From Lachnospiraceae bacterium (GTDB taxonomy: Bacteria > Bacillota > Clostridia > Lachnospirales > Lachnospiraceae): a stretch of 39,569 nucleotides of DNA. The position numbers and the translations under genes were made by a program. The DNA lies in NCBI GenBank assembly GCA_017617395.1, contig JAFZWG010000080.1:1-39569 (forward strand). The letters are read 5' to 3'. Each line of letters begins with the position of its first letter. Position 1 is the first letter of the stretch. The notes beneath the pieces are model-generated. The model did not search any database. It was not told the origin of the DNA and was given only the letters and a program-made list of their open reading frames with translations. Shown in pieces: positions 32,478-39,569 of the stretch.

Positions 32478-32493
32478 ATATACTCGAGTATAT
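32478..32493. promoter_or_regulatory. Perfect 16-bp palindrome in the leader of the acyl-CoA synthetase gene
   Basis: ATATACTC/GAGTATAT lies 44 bases before the start codon and downstream of the predicted transcription start. It is a candidate binding site for an unlinked regulator acting as a roadblock. The rest of the 32276-32536 gap holds a terminator, a promoter and a CCGCC/GGCGG hairpin. Confidence 0.5.
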
Positions 32494-32536
32494 CTTTGTG
32501 GACGGTCGACGGGCTGTCCGAAAAATGGGAGGAAAC

Positions 32537-34165
32537 ATGCCGATTACAGAGTTTTTGGTGCGCAATGCGCAGCTGTACGGAAACGAAGTCTGCCTGGTGG
32601 AGATCAACCCGGCGGAGCAGAAGAGCCGCACCTGGCGGGAGTATGAATTGATCGAGAGCGACCGCGACGAGAAGTATCGCCGGGAGATGACGTGGGAGGA
32701 TTTTGACCGCAAGTCGAACCGTTTCGCAAACCTTCTCTTAAGCCGCGGCGTAAAGAAGGGTGACAAGGTTGCCATCCTTTTGATGAACTGCCTTGAGTGG
32801 CTGCCGATCTACTTCGGCGTTCTCAAGACCGGCGCGCTTGCCGTGCCCATGAACTACCGCTACACGGCGGATGAGATCAAGTATTGTCTCGACCTCGCGG
32901 ACTGTAGCGTCCTTGTATTCGGACCGGAGTTCGTAGGTCGTGTTGAGGATATCGCGGAGCGCATCCCGAAGGTGAAGGAGATGTTCTACGTCGGCGAGGA
33001 CTGCCCGTCGTTTGCGGACAGCTACGAAAAATACGCCGCCTACTGCACCTCGAAGAACCCGAACATCGCGCTCACGGACGATGACGATGCGGCGATTTAT
33101 TTTTCGTCGGGTACGACGGGATTCCCGAAGGCAATCCTGCATGCGCACAGAGCGCTCGTTTCATCCTGCCAGACCGAGCAGAATCACCATGGTCAGACGC
33201 ACGATGATGTATTCCTGTGCATTCCGCCGTTGTACCACACCGGCGCGAAGATGCACTGGTTCGGAAGCCTGCTTGTCGGCGGCAAGGCCGTGTTGCTGCG
33301 CGGCGTGAAGCCCGAGTGGATTCTGGAGACGGTATCCCGCGAGAAGGCGACGATTGTTTGGCTGTTGGTGCCGTGGGCACAGGACATCCTCGACACGATC
33401 GACCGCGGCGAGATCGATGTGTCGAAGTACGAGCTTTCGCAGTGGAGACTGATGCATGTCGGAGCACAGCCCGTTCCGCCGAGCCTGATCAAGCGATGGA
33501 AAGAGCATTTTCCGAATCATGATTACGATACGAACTACGGTTTGTCCGAGTCCATCGGACCCGGCTGCGTGCATCTCGGTATCGAGAACATCCGCAAGGT
33601 CGGCGCGATCGGCGTTCCGGGCTACGGCTGGGAGTGCGACATCGTCGATGAGAACCGTAAGAGCGTGAAGCAGGGCGAGGTCGGCGAGCTTGCCGTCAAG
33701 GGCCCGGGCGTCATGAAGTGCTACTACAAGGACGAGGCGGCGACGAAGGCCGTGCTGTCCGAGGACGGCTGGCTTTACACCGGCGATATGGCAAAGCAGG
33801 ACGAGGAGGGCTTCATCTACCTCGTGGACCGCAAGAAGGACGTCATCATCATGGGCGGCGAGAACATCTACCCCGTGCAGATCGAGGATTTCCTGCGTGC
33901 GAACAACAAGATCGCGGACGTTGCGGTCATCGGTGTTCCGGACGCGCGCCTCGGTGAGGTGACGCTGGCGATCATCCAGATCAAGGAGGGCATGACGGCG
34001 ACGGAGGAGGAGATCAACAACTTCTGCCTCGACCTGCCACGGTACAAGCGCCCCCGCAAGATTGTCTTCGCGGATGTTCCGAGAAATCCTACCGGCAAGA
34101 TCGAGAAGCCGAAGCTTCGCCAGATCTACTGCGGCGGAAGCCTTGTGGAAGCCCAGATCAAGTAA
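32537..34165 (+). CDS. Class I adenylate-forming acyl-CoA synthetase
   Basis: A 542-residue cytoplasmic enzyme of the AMP-binding superfamily. The P-loop is YFSSGTTGFPKAILHAH, followed by NYGLSESIGPG (A5), GWLYTGDMAKQDEEGFIYLVDRKKD (A7-A8) and a C-terminal PRNPTGKIEKPKLR, whose first Lys is catalytic. It should activate a carboxylic acid as acyl-AMP and transfer it to CoA; chain length or aromatic preference cannot be read from sequence. The start at 32537 has GGGAGGAAAC. A sodium:solute symporter follows after 69 bases and may import the acid. Confidence 0.92.
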   Translation: MPITEFLVRNAQLYGNEVCLVEINPAEQKSRTWREYELIESDRDEKYRREMTWEDFDRKSNRFANLLLSRGVKKGDKVAILLMNCLEWLPIYFGVLKTGALAVPMNYRYTADEIKYCLDLADCSVLVFGPEFVGRVEDIAERIPKVKEMFYVGEDCPSFADSYEKYAAYCTSKNPNIALTDDDDAAIYFSSGTTGFPKAILHAHRALVSSCQTEQNHHGQTHDDVFLCIPPLYHTGAKMHWFGSLLVGGKAVLLRGVKPEWILETVSREKATIVWLLVPWAQDILDTIDRGEIDVSKYELSQWRLMHVGAQPVPPSLIKRWKEHFPNHDYDTNYGLSESIGPGCVHLGIENIRKVGAIGVPGYGWECDIVDENRKSVKQGEVGELAVKGPGVMKCYYKDEAATKAVLSEDGWLYTGDMAKQDEEGFIYLVDRKKDVIIMGGENIYPVQIEDFLRANNKIADVAVIGVPDARLGEVTLAIIQIKEGMTATEEEINNFCLDLPRYKRPRKIVFADVPRNPTGKIEKPKLRQIYCGGSLVEAQIK

Positions 34166-34234
34166 GTAAATTCGCGCACTCCGGCGCGCTTTATCACAGA
34201 CCGGAGCGGGCCTTGCCCGGACAGGAGATCCCCT

Positions 34235-35839
34235 ATGTTGATTGCCCTGACATCGGCACTATTGATTTGTTTCTTCTCGTTGATGATCATCGTCGGATGG
34301 CGCTGCAAAAAGCACGCGACGGACGTCAACGGCTTCGTGCTCGGCGGACGCAACGTCGGCCCCTGGCTGACGGCATTTGCCTTCGGTACGTCGTATTTCT
34401 CGGCGGTTATCTTCGTCGGCTACGCAGGCCAGTTCGGTTGGAACTTCGGTCTTGCGAGCACGTGGGTAGGCCTCGGCAACGCGTTCATCGGCTCGCTCCT
34501 CGCATGGGAGATCTTGGGCCGCCGCACGCGTATCATGACCAGACACCTCGACACAAAGACGATGCCCGACTTCTTTGAGAAGCGCTTCGGCTCGAAGGGC
34601 CTCAAGATTGCGGCTTCCGTCATCGTGTTCATCTTCATGATCCCGTACACGGCTTCCTTGTACAACGGTCTGTCGAGTCTGTTTAACATCGTGTTCAGCG
34701 TTCCGTACTGGGTTGTCATCGTGATCATGGCGGTTCTCACCGCTGTTTACGTAATCTTCGGCGGTTACATGGCGACGGCCATCAACGACTTCATCCAGGG
34801 CATCATCATGCTCGTTGGTATCATTGCGGTCATCCTTGCGACCATCGCAAGCCGCGGCGGTCTGCAGGAGGCGGTTGCCAAGCTTTCCGAGAAGAGCGCG
34901 ACAATGCCTTCCGGCGAGACCTTAAACGGTGCGTTCGCAAGCTTCTTCGGACCCGATCCGCTGGCTCTGTTGTTCGTTGTTCTGCTCACGTCGCTCGGTA
35001 CCTGGGGCCTTCCTCAGATGGTCGGCAAATTCTACTCCATCAAGAACGAGGACTCCATCAAGAAGGGTACCATCATCTCGACATTTTTCGCAATTGTCGT
35101 TGCCGGCGGCTGCTACTTCCTCGGCGGTTTCGGACGTCTCTTCGCGGATTCCTCGGCACTCAAGTGGCAGGATGCGGAGAAGACCAAGCCGTTCTTTGAC
35201 AGCATCGTTCCCGCGATGCTCTCCGAGCTTCCGGAGGTCATCATCGCCATCGTGATCGTGCTTGTCCTTGCGGCTTCGATGTCGACACTCTCGTCTCTGG
35301 TTCTCACGTCGAGCTCGACATTGACGCTCGATGTTATCGCACCCGCAAGCAAGAACATGAACGACCGCAAGAAGGTCGGCATCATGAGACTGTTCATCAT
35401 TTTCTTCGTGGCGATCTCGGCGGTTCTGGCTGTTTTGAAGGACTCCCTCAACATCACGTTCATCGCACAGATGATGGGTGTTTCGTGGGGCGCAATGGCC
35501 GGCGCATTCCTTGCGCCGTTCCTGTACGGTCTCTACTCGAAGAAGATCAGTGGCAAGGCTGTTGCGGCAAGTTTTACGTTCGCAACCGTGATGACCGTGA
35601 TGCAGCTGCTGGTTTCCTTCAAGGTGCTCTCGTTTGATCCGAACACCGTGATCGGTTACATCTTCAAGTCCTCCATCAACTCGGGTGTTGTCTCGATGGT
35701 CGGCGGATTGATTTTAGTTCCGATCGTGAGCCTTCTTACAAAGAAGCCCGAGGCGGCGAAGGTCGATGCAATGTTCGCCTGCTACGACCAGAAGGTCATG
35801 ACGGAAGTCAAGATGCGCGAGCGTCTCGAGGAAAAATAA
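34235..35839 (+). CDS. Sodium:solute symporter family transporter
   Basis: A 534-residue protein with about 13 membrane segments. FVLGGRNVGPWLTAFAFGTSYFSAVIFVGYAGQFGWNFGLA and the later segment AVYVIFGGYMATAINDFIQGIIMLVG are typical of the SSS family (proline, pantothenate, acetate or monocarboxylate carriers, coupled to sodium). CAGGAGATCC precedes the ATG. Co-orientation with the acyl-CoA synthetase and lack of a terminator between suggest a shared substrate, a carboxylate, though this is inference. A terminator follows at 35880. Confidence 0.93.
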   Translation: MLIALTSALLICFFSLMIIVGWRCKKHATDVNGFVLGGRNVGPWLTAFAFGTSYFSAVIFVGYAGQFGWNFGLASTWVGLGNAFIGSLLAWEILGRRTRIMTRHLDTKTMPDFFEKRFGSKGLKIAASVIVFIFMIPYTASLYNGLSSLFNIVFSVPYWVVIVIMAVLTAVYVIFGGYMATAINDFIQGIIMLVGIIAVILATIASRGGLQEAVAKLSEKSATMPSGETLNGAFASFFGPDPLALLFVVLLTSLGTWGLPQMVGKFYSIKNEDSIKKGTIISTFFAIVVAGGCYFLGGFGRLFADSSALKWQDAEKTKPFFDSIVPAMLSELPEVIIAIVIVLVLAASMSTLSSLVLTSSSTLTLDVIAPASKNMNDRKKVGIMRLFIIFFVAISAVLAVLKDSLNITFIAQMMGVSWGAMAGAFLAPFLYGLYSKKISGKAVAASFTFATVMTVMQLLVSFKVLSFDPNTVIGYIFKSSINSGVVSMVGGLILVPIVSLLTKKPEAAKVDAMFACYDQKVMTEVKMRERLEEK

Positions 35840-35879
35840 CCGCTTCCTATGGCGTAATCGGAAAAAATCGTGTATAATC

Positions 35880-35914
35880 AAGTGCTGTCGGGGTGTTACC
35901 GGCAGCACTTTTTT
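35880..35914 (+). terminator. Terminator after the symporter gene
   Basis: AAGTGCTGTCGG (35880-35891) pairs with CCGGCAGCACTT (35899-35910) with one G-T pair, then TTTT. A TATAAT at 35873-35878 just upstream has no good -35 box. Confidence 0.85.
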
Positions 35915-35946
35915 CATTCTTGTGCGAAAGGACGTTGTGTGGGAAA

Positions 35947-38853
35947 ATGATCGGTCGGTGGAAGCGCAAGGCGGAGGATGGGAGCCGAAGCCTGCTGAGC
36001 TCGTATTCAATTGCATTTGCCGCGCTGTGCGCGGTTGTGTTTGTGTGGTACTACGCCTTCGGGCGCTCGTTGATCTGGAAGGGCGACGGGTGGACGCAGC
36101 ACTACAAGGCACTTTTGTATTATTCAAGATACTTGCGGAGTATTTTGCGAAACTTTTTTACGGGGGAATCGCTCTCAATTCCGGCGTTTGATGTTGCAAT
36201 CGGAGAGGGCAATGACATTCTGGAGACGTTCCACTATTATGTCATCGGCGATCCGTTTGCATTTTTCTCGTTCCTTGTTCCGATGCGGCTGATGGTCGTC
36301 TACTATGTGGCGATGATCCTGTTGCGCATGTATCTTGCGGGGCTTGCGTTCATCTGGATGCTGCGCACGCTGCACAAGGGGAAGCCTCTTGGGAACGTCG
36401 CTCTGATCGCGGGTGCGATCGTGTATGTCTTTGCCTACTGGGGACTGTTCAATTCGGCGAGACATCCGTACTTTTTAAATCCCTGTCTTTATTTTCCACT
36501 GCTGATTATCGGTGTCGAGAAGATTCTGCGGCGCGAGCGGCCGTACCTCTTTGCGGGGATGGTGGCGATCGCGGGCGTGAGCAACTTTTACTTTTTCTAC
36601 GTGCTCGGCATTCTGACGGCCGTGTACGCGGTTCTGCGCGTGTTGTGGCTTCGGAAGACCGAGGGCGGGGAGGTTGTGAAGCCCTTGCTCCGCCTCGCAG
36701 CGTTTGCGCTGCTGGGTGTTGCGACAGCGGCGTTTATCTTCCTGCCGATGTGCCGCGCTTTTATGACAAATGCGCGCATGGGAACGCAAAATGCAAGGCA
36801 TTTTCTCTATCCTCTGAGCTACTACGGAAAGCTGCCGGCGCTGGCGCTTTCGTCGGGCGAGGCGTACTGGGTATGCATGGGCCTTGCGGCGCCCGTGTTC
36901 CCTGCGTGCTGCCTGTTGTGGCGGCGGAAGGGGAACGGCTTTTGCAAACTTTGCATGGCGGTCTGCGGCATGATGCTTCTGTTCCCGATCTTCGGGCAGG
37001 TGCTCAACGGCTTTTCGTACATGTGCAACCGCTGGAGTTTCTGCATCGCGCTTGTGTGCGGTGCCGCGTTTGCGCTCATGTGGGATGAGCTCACGGCGCT
37101 TCCTAAGGACGATTGGAAGTTCCTATGCAAATGCTGTGCCGTTTACGCAGCGTTGTGCGTGATCTGCTGGAATTCGCGAACGTCGCGGGCGTTCGGGAGC
37201 ATTTTACTGTTGTTCCTTACGATGTGGGAATTGCGGCCCGTGAAGACTGCGAAGGCGAAGACGGTGGAATCTTCGGAGGGAGAGAAATCCGCGAAAGAAG
37301 AGAAGCCCGAGAAGGCGGCGAAGCCGCGCAATCCCGGAGCGGCGCTCGCCGCGATCGTTGTTCTTGCGATTGCGGTCAACAGCTTCTGGCACAATTGTTA
37401 TCTCTCGGATTCCTACGCTTCGAAAGCATCGTACGTGTGGGACGCAAGCGATGTTCCGTATACGAACGAGGCCAGGCAGGTGCGCCGTCTGGTGCGCGCA
37501 AACGGCGATTCCGGGTGGTTCCGCTATTCCGGAACGGAGCCGGAGGGAAATGCCAACATTGTCGGAGAGGTGTCCTCCACGCAGTTTTACTGGACCATCG
37601 GAAGCCCTGAGCTCGCGGAGTACCGGACCGCGATGTCTTTGCGCGAGTACAGTCTGTACAAGTATCAAAACTACGACGAGCGGGCTGCGCTCACGACACT
37701 CTCGGCGGTCGGCTACTATGTGATGAACCCGGCGATGCAGGAGGCGGTTCCGTACGGCTTTACGAAGATCGGAACGCTGTCGGACGGCAAGCGGGATGTG
37801 TATAAAAATGATTTTGCGCTGCCGCTTTTCTACACGTACGACAGCTGCGTGCTGCGAAGCGATTGGGACAACCTGTCCTCGCCGCAGAAGGAGGATGTGC
37901 TCCTGCGGGCGATGGTCATCGAAGCGGAAAATGAGGGCACGATGCAGCCGCTTTCGCTTAAGGAACTGGAGTGCGCGGGGTATCCGCAGTCCGTTTCGAT
38001 TCCGTTTACTGTGGAGTGCGGCGGGGATGTGACGTTCGACGGGAAGACATTTACCGTCGGAGCGCGCGGCGGAGAGGTCCGGTTTACGTTTGAGGGGCTC
38101 GCGGACGCAGAGACGATGTTTGAATTTGTCGGCGCGGAGATTGCCCCGACGACAGGGCAGGAGCCGAAGCGGTTCGGTTTGAAGCCCTTCAAAAAGCCGA
38201 TTACCATCGGACCGTTTACATTCGAAAAGCCGGCGGATTTCCGGTTTCTGGCAACGGACCGGCTCGATTGGAAGGTGCCGGACACGGCGGAGTTAACGCT
38301 GTCGGACGGACGGTACGAGAAGGTGCTTGCGCTTTATAACAGCGAGTACCGCTACTACAACGGACGCCGGGATTTCTGCGTCAACCTCGGGTATCGGGAG
38401 GACGCGCAGAACCTGATTACGGTTGCATTTTCCGAGAAAGGAACGTACTCGTTTGATGCGATCCGCGTTTGGTGCCGCCCCATGGAGCAGTACAAGACGG
38501 CGGTTGCAAAGCGCGCGGAGGCGATGGTTCGCAAGCTGACGATCGGAACGAACGAGATCGCGGCGACCGTGGTCACGGACGTGCCGAAACTTGTGTGCAT
38601 CGCGGTGCCGTACCACGAGGGCTTCACGGCGTATGTAAACGGCGAGAAGGCAGAGCTGTTGCATGCCAATGTCGGCTATATGGGCGTCCGCGTCGAGCCC
38701 GGTGAGAACCGTGTTCAGCTTTTGTATCGGCCGCCGCTGCGGTTTGCGGGCGGGCTGATCACGCTCGCGGCTTTGATTGTGTTTGGATGGTATGTGTTTT
38801 ACAATGAGCGGAAGATCCGGCATGCCCGGAGGAAGGAGAATTCCGATGATTGA
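35947..38853 (+). CDS. YfhO-family multi-pass membrane protein
   Basis: A 968-residue protein. About 12 membrane segments fill the N-terminal half (from ALCAVVFVWYYAFGRSLIW; the loop GDGWTQHYKALLYYSRYL and the early EGNDILETFHYYVIGDPFAF are family marks). A basic and acidic cytosolic stretch (KTAKAKTVESSEGEKSAKEEKPEKAAK, written here as about residues 436-462) precedes another membrane segment. A large outer domain follows, and the last segment is LITLAALIVFGWYVFY. The layout fits YfhO proteins, GT-C-like enzymes or helpers that glycosylate lipoteichoic acid or other envelope polymers. The start at 35947 has only a weak site; a TTG at 35935 after AAAGGA is possible. Confidence 0.87.
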   Translation: MIGRWKRKAEDGSRSLLSSYSIAFAALCAVVFVWYYAFGRSLIWKGDGWTQHYKALLYYSRYLRSILRNFFTGESLSIPAFDVAIGEGNDILETFHYYVIGDPFAFFSFLVPMRLMVVYYVAMILLRMYLAGLAFIWMLRTLHKGKPLGNVALIAGAIVYVFAYWGLFNSARHPYFLNPCLYFPLLIIGVEKILRRERPYLFAGMVAIAGVSNFYFFYVLGILTAVYAVLRVLWLRKTEGGEVVKPLLRLAAFALLGVATAAFIFLPMCRAFMTNARMGTQNARHFLYPLSYYGKLPALALSSGEAYWVCMGLAAPVFPACCLLWRRKGNGFCKLCMAVCGMMLLFPIFGQVLNGFSYMCNRWSFCIALVCGAAFALMWDELTALPKDDWKFLCKCCAVYAALCVICWNSRTSRAFGSILLLFLTMWELRPVKTAKAKTVESSEGEKSAKEEKPEKAAKPRNPGAALAAIVVLAIAVNSFWHNCYLSDSYASKASYVWDASDVPYTNEARQVRRLVRANGDSGWFRYSGTEPEGNANIVGEVSSTQFYWTIGSPELAEYRTAMSLREYSLYKYQNYDERAALTTLSAVGYYVMNPAMQEAVPYGFTKIGTLSDGKRDVYKNDFALPLFYTYDSCVLRSDWDNLSSPQKEDVLLRAMVIEAENEGTMQPLSLKELECAGYPQSVSIPFTVECGGDVTFDGKTFTVGARGGEVRFTFEGLADAETMFEFVGAEIAPTTGQEPKRFGLKPFKKPITIGPFTFEKPADFRFLATDRLDWKVPDTAELTLSDGRYEKVLALYNSEYRYYNGRRDFCVNLGYREDAQNLITVAFSEKGTYSFDAIRVWCRPMEQYKTAVAKRAEAMVRKLTIGTNEIAATVVTDVPKLVCIAVPYHEGFTAYVNGEKAELLHANVGYMGVRVEPGENRVQLLYRPPLRFAGGLITLAALIVFGWYVFYNERKIRHARRKENSDD

Positions 38854-39292
38854 TCGTTCCGCGGAGGCGGTTGCGAACTTTGAGGCGGGCTGCGGGTGCG
38901 CGCAGGCTGTTTTCGTGGCGTATGCCGAGGACCTCGGCATGGACCGGGATACGGCGATGAAGATTTCGGCGTCGTTCGGCAGCGGCATGGGCCGCATGCG
39001 CGAGGTGTGCGGCTGCTGCAGCGCGATGTTTCTGGTTGCCGGCATGCTGACCGGCGCGACGGACCCGAAGGACCGCGCGGCCAAGACGCACAACTACGAG
39101 GTTGTGAGGCATCTTGCGGACCGGTTCCGCGAGAAGACGGGGAGTATCATCTGTCGGGAAATGCTCGCCGGCATCTATGTCGCGAACGACGGGACGGCGG
39201 TTCCGGAGGAGCGGACCGAGGAGTTTTACAAGCGCCGTCCGTGCCGCGAACTGGTGCGGCTTGCGGCGACGATCATCGCCGAGGAATTGTGA
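38846..39292 (+). CDS. C_GCAxxG_C_C family redox-type protein
   Basis: A 148-residue soluble protein with the pattern that names the family: GCGCAQAVF near residue 16, EVCGCCSAMFLVAGM in the middle, CREML and RPCRELV toward the end. The conserved cysteines suggest metal or cluster binding or a redox role; the biochemical function is not established. GGAGGAAGGAG precedes the ATG, and the gene overlaps the YfhO gene by eight bases, so it is translationally coupled to it, which is an odd pairing. Confidence 0.93.
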   Translation: MIDRSAEAVANFEAGCGCAQAVFVAYAEDLGMDRDTAMKISASFGSGMGRMREVCGCCSAMFLVAGMLTGATDPKDRAAKTHNYEVVRHLADRFREKTGSIICREMLAGIYVANDGTAVPEERTEEFYKRRPCRELVRLAATIIAEEL

Positions 39293-39335
39293 CAGAATAG
39301 CGGTCACATTTTCCGAGAATTCGCATAATTATACT

Positions 39336-39356
39336 GCATTTTTACCCGAAAAATGC
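39336..39356. repeat. Inverted repeat like that at 5169
   Basis: GCATTTTT-ACCCG-AAAAATGC. Like the 5169 palindrome it is followed by CCTCTT and then, a few bases on, a TTGACA -35 box. It could also act as a weak terminator for the gene ending at 39292. Confidence 0.55.
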
Positions 39357-39363
39357 CTCTTTA

Positions 39364-39392
39364 TTGACATGGCTCCCGAAGTGTGATACAAA
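39364..39392 (+). promoter_or_regulatory. Promoter of the last lipoprotein gene
   Basis: TTGACA (39364-39369), 17 bases, TACAAA (39387-39392). A GGACCG-GCTT-CGGTCC hairpin (39401-39416) lies in the predicted leader close to the transcription start. Confidence 0.75.
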
Positions 39393-39472
39393 GGATTTGT
39401 GGACCGGCTTCGGTCCGCGGGACACGTTGAGAAATGTGGGTAGCGCGACTGCCCGGAAAGAAGAGGTTGGAG

Positions 39473-39569
39473 ATGAGAAAAAGTCTGGTATGGATTTTGC
39501 TTCTTGCGATGGCGTTGATGCTGGTCGGCGGCTGCGGTAAGAAGGACGACGACAAGAAGGACGACAGCA
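39473..39569 (+). CDS. Lipoprotein, N-terminal part (3' end outside window)
   Basis: Only 32 codons are inside the window. They encode a signal peptide with a hydrophobic core (LVWILLLAMALMLVGG) ending in the lipobox LVGGC, so Cys21 should be lipid-modified, followed by a Lys/Asp-rich spacer (GKKDDDKKDD). GAGGTTGGAG precedes the ATG. The mature domain is unseen, so its function cannot be called; many such proteins are solute-binding. Confidence 0.85.
   Translation, partial: MRKSLVWILLLAMALMLVGGCGKKDDDKKDDS

Noticed and set aside
35873-35878. TATAAT as a promoter for the YfhO gene with the following hairpin as attenuator
   Set aside because: No acceptable -35 box at 16-18 bases and no extended -10; the hairpin is better read as the symporter terminator.

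Overview
The window looks like chromosomal DNA of a GC-rich anaerobic Firmicute, most likely a member of the Lachnospiraceae or a close clostridial relative. The grounds are an [FeFe]-hydrogenase end, pyruvate formate-lyase with its activase under a ZTP riboswitch, YtrA-type GntR/ABC cassettes, an rsmD-coaD-coiled-coil cluster, AGGAGG-type ribosome binding sites, sigma-A promoters with 17-bp spacers, and hairpin-plus-U terminators. I saw no rRNA, tRNA, CRISPR array, insertion sequence or prophage. Genus is inference.

Layout. 1-2005: the 3' end of an [FeFe]-hydrogenase gene and a PLP-dependent alpha-oxoamine synthase. 2100-9117: a regulation-rich block with a leftward GntR-ABC cassette, a leftward MerR/GyrI-like regulator and a rightward GntR-ABC operon that ends in a membrane-anchored exported protein. 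Both GntR promoters carry the octamer CAAACTGT, so cross-talk is possible. 9134-12374 (leftward): pflB then pflA, preceded by a 17-bp-spaced promoter, a ZTP aptamer and an intrinsic terminator. 12431-16773 (rightward): a DHH phosphoesterase with a small membrane protein, an Mrp/NBP35 ATPase, then rsmD-coaD-coiled-coil protein. 16911-19972: an ECF sigma factor, a probable membrane anti-sigma factor and a solute-binding lipoprotein without permeases. 20036-23240 (leftward): tmcAL, a cyclophilin and aspartate kinase. 23376-26629: argS and a membrane protein with an outer SH3-like part and an inner PcrA-tail-like domain. 26693-32339: membrane protein, DUF1015, ABC-F protein and a GH43 glycosidase fused behind a membrane-anchored domain. 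32374-35914: acyl-CoA synthetase and sodium:solute symporter, plausibly an uptake-and-activation pair. 35947-39292: a YfhO-family giant membrane protein and a C_GCAxxG_C_C protein. 39364-39569: the start of a lipoprotein gene.

Most genes are housekeeping or central metabolism. The items that stand out are: an octamer, GGAAAATG, found about 21 times on the two strands where about one is expected; the GH43 fusion with a perfect internal ribosome binding site; the membrane protein ending in a PcrA/UvrD-tail-like domain; the paired GntR/ABC cassettes with shared operator words; and the sigma/anti-sigma/lipoprotein locus. I did not find an obvious defence or other wholly new multi-gene system. All counts and motif positions were read by eye.
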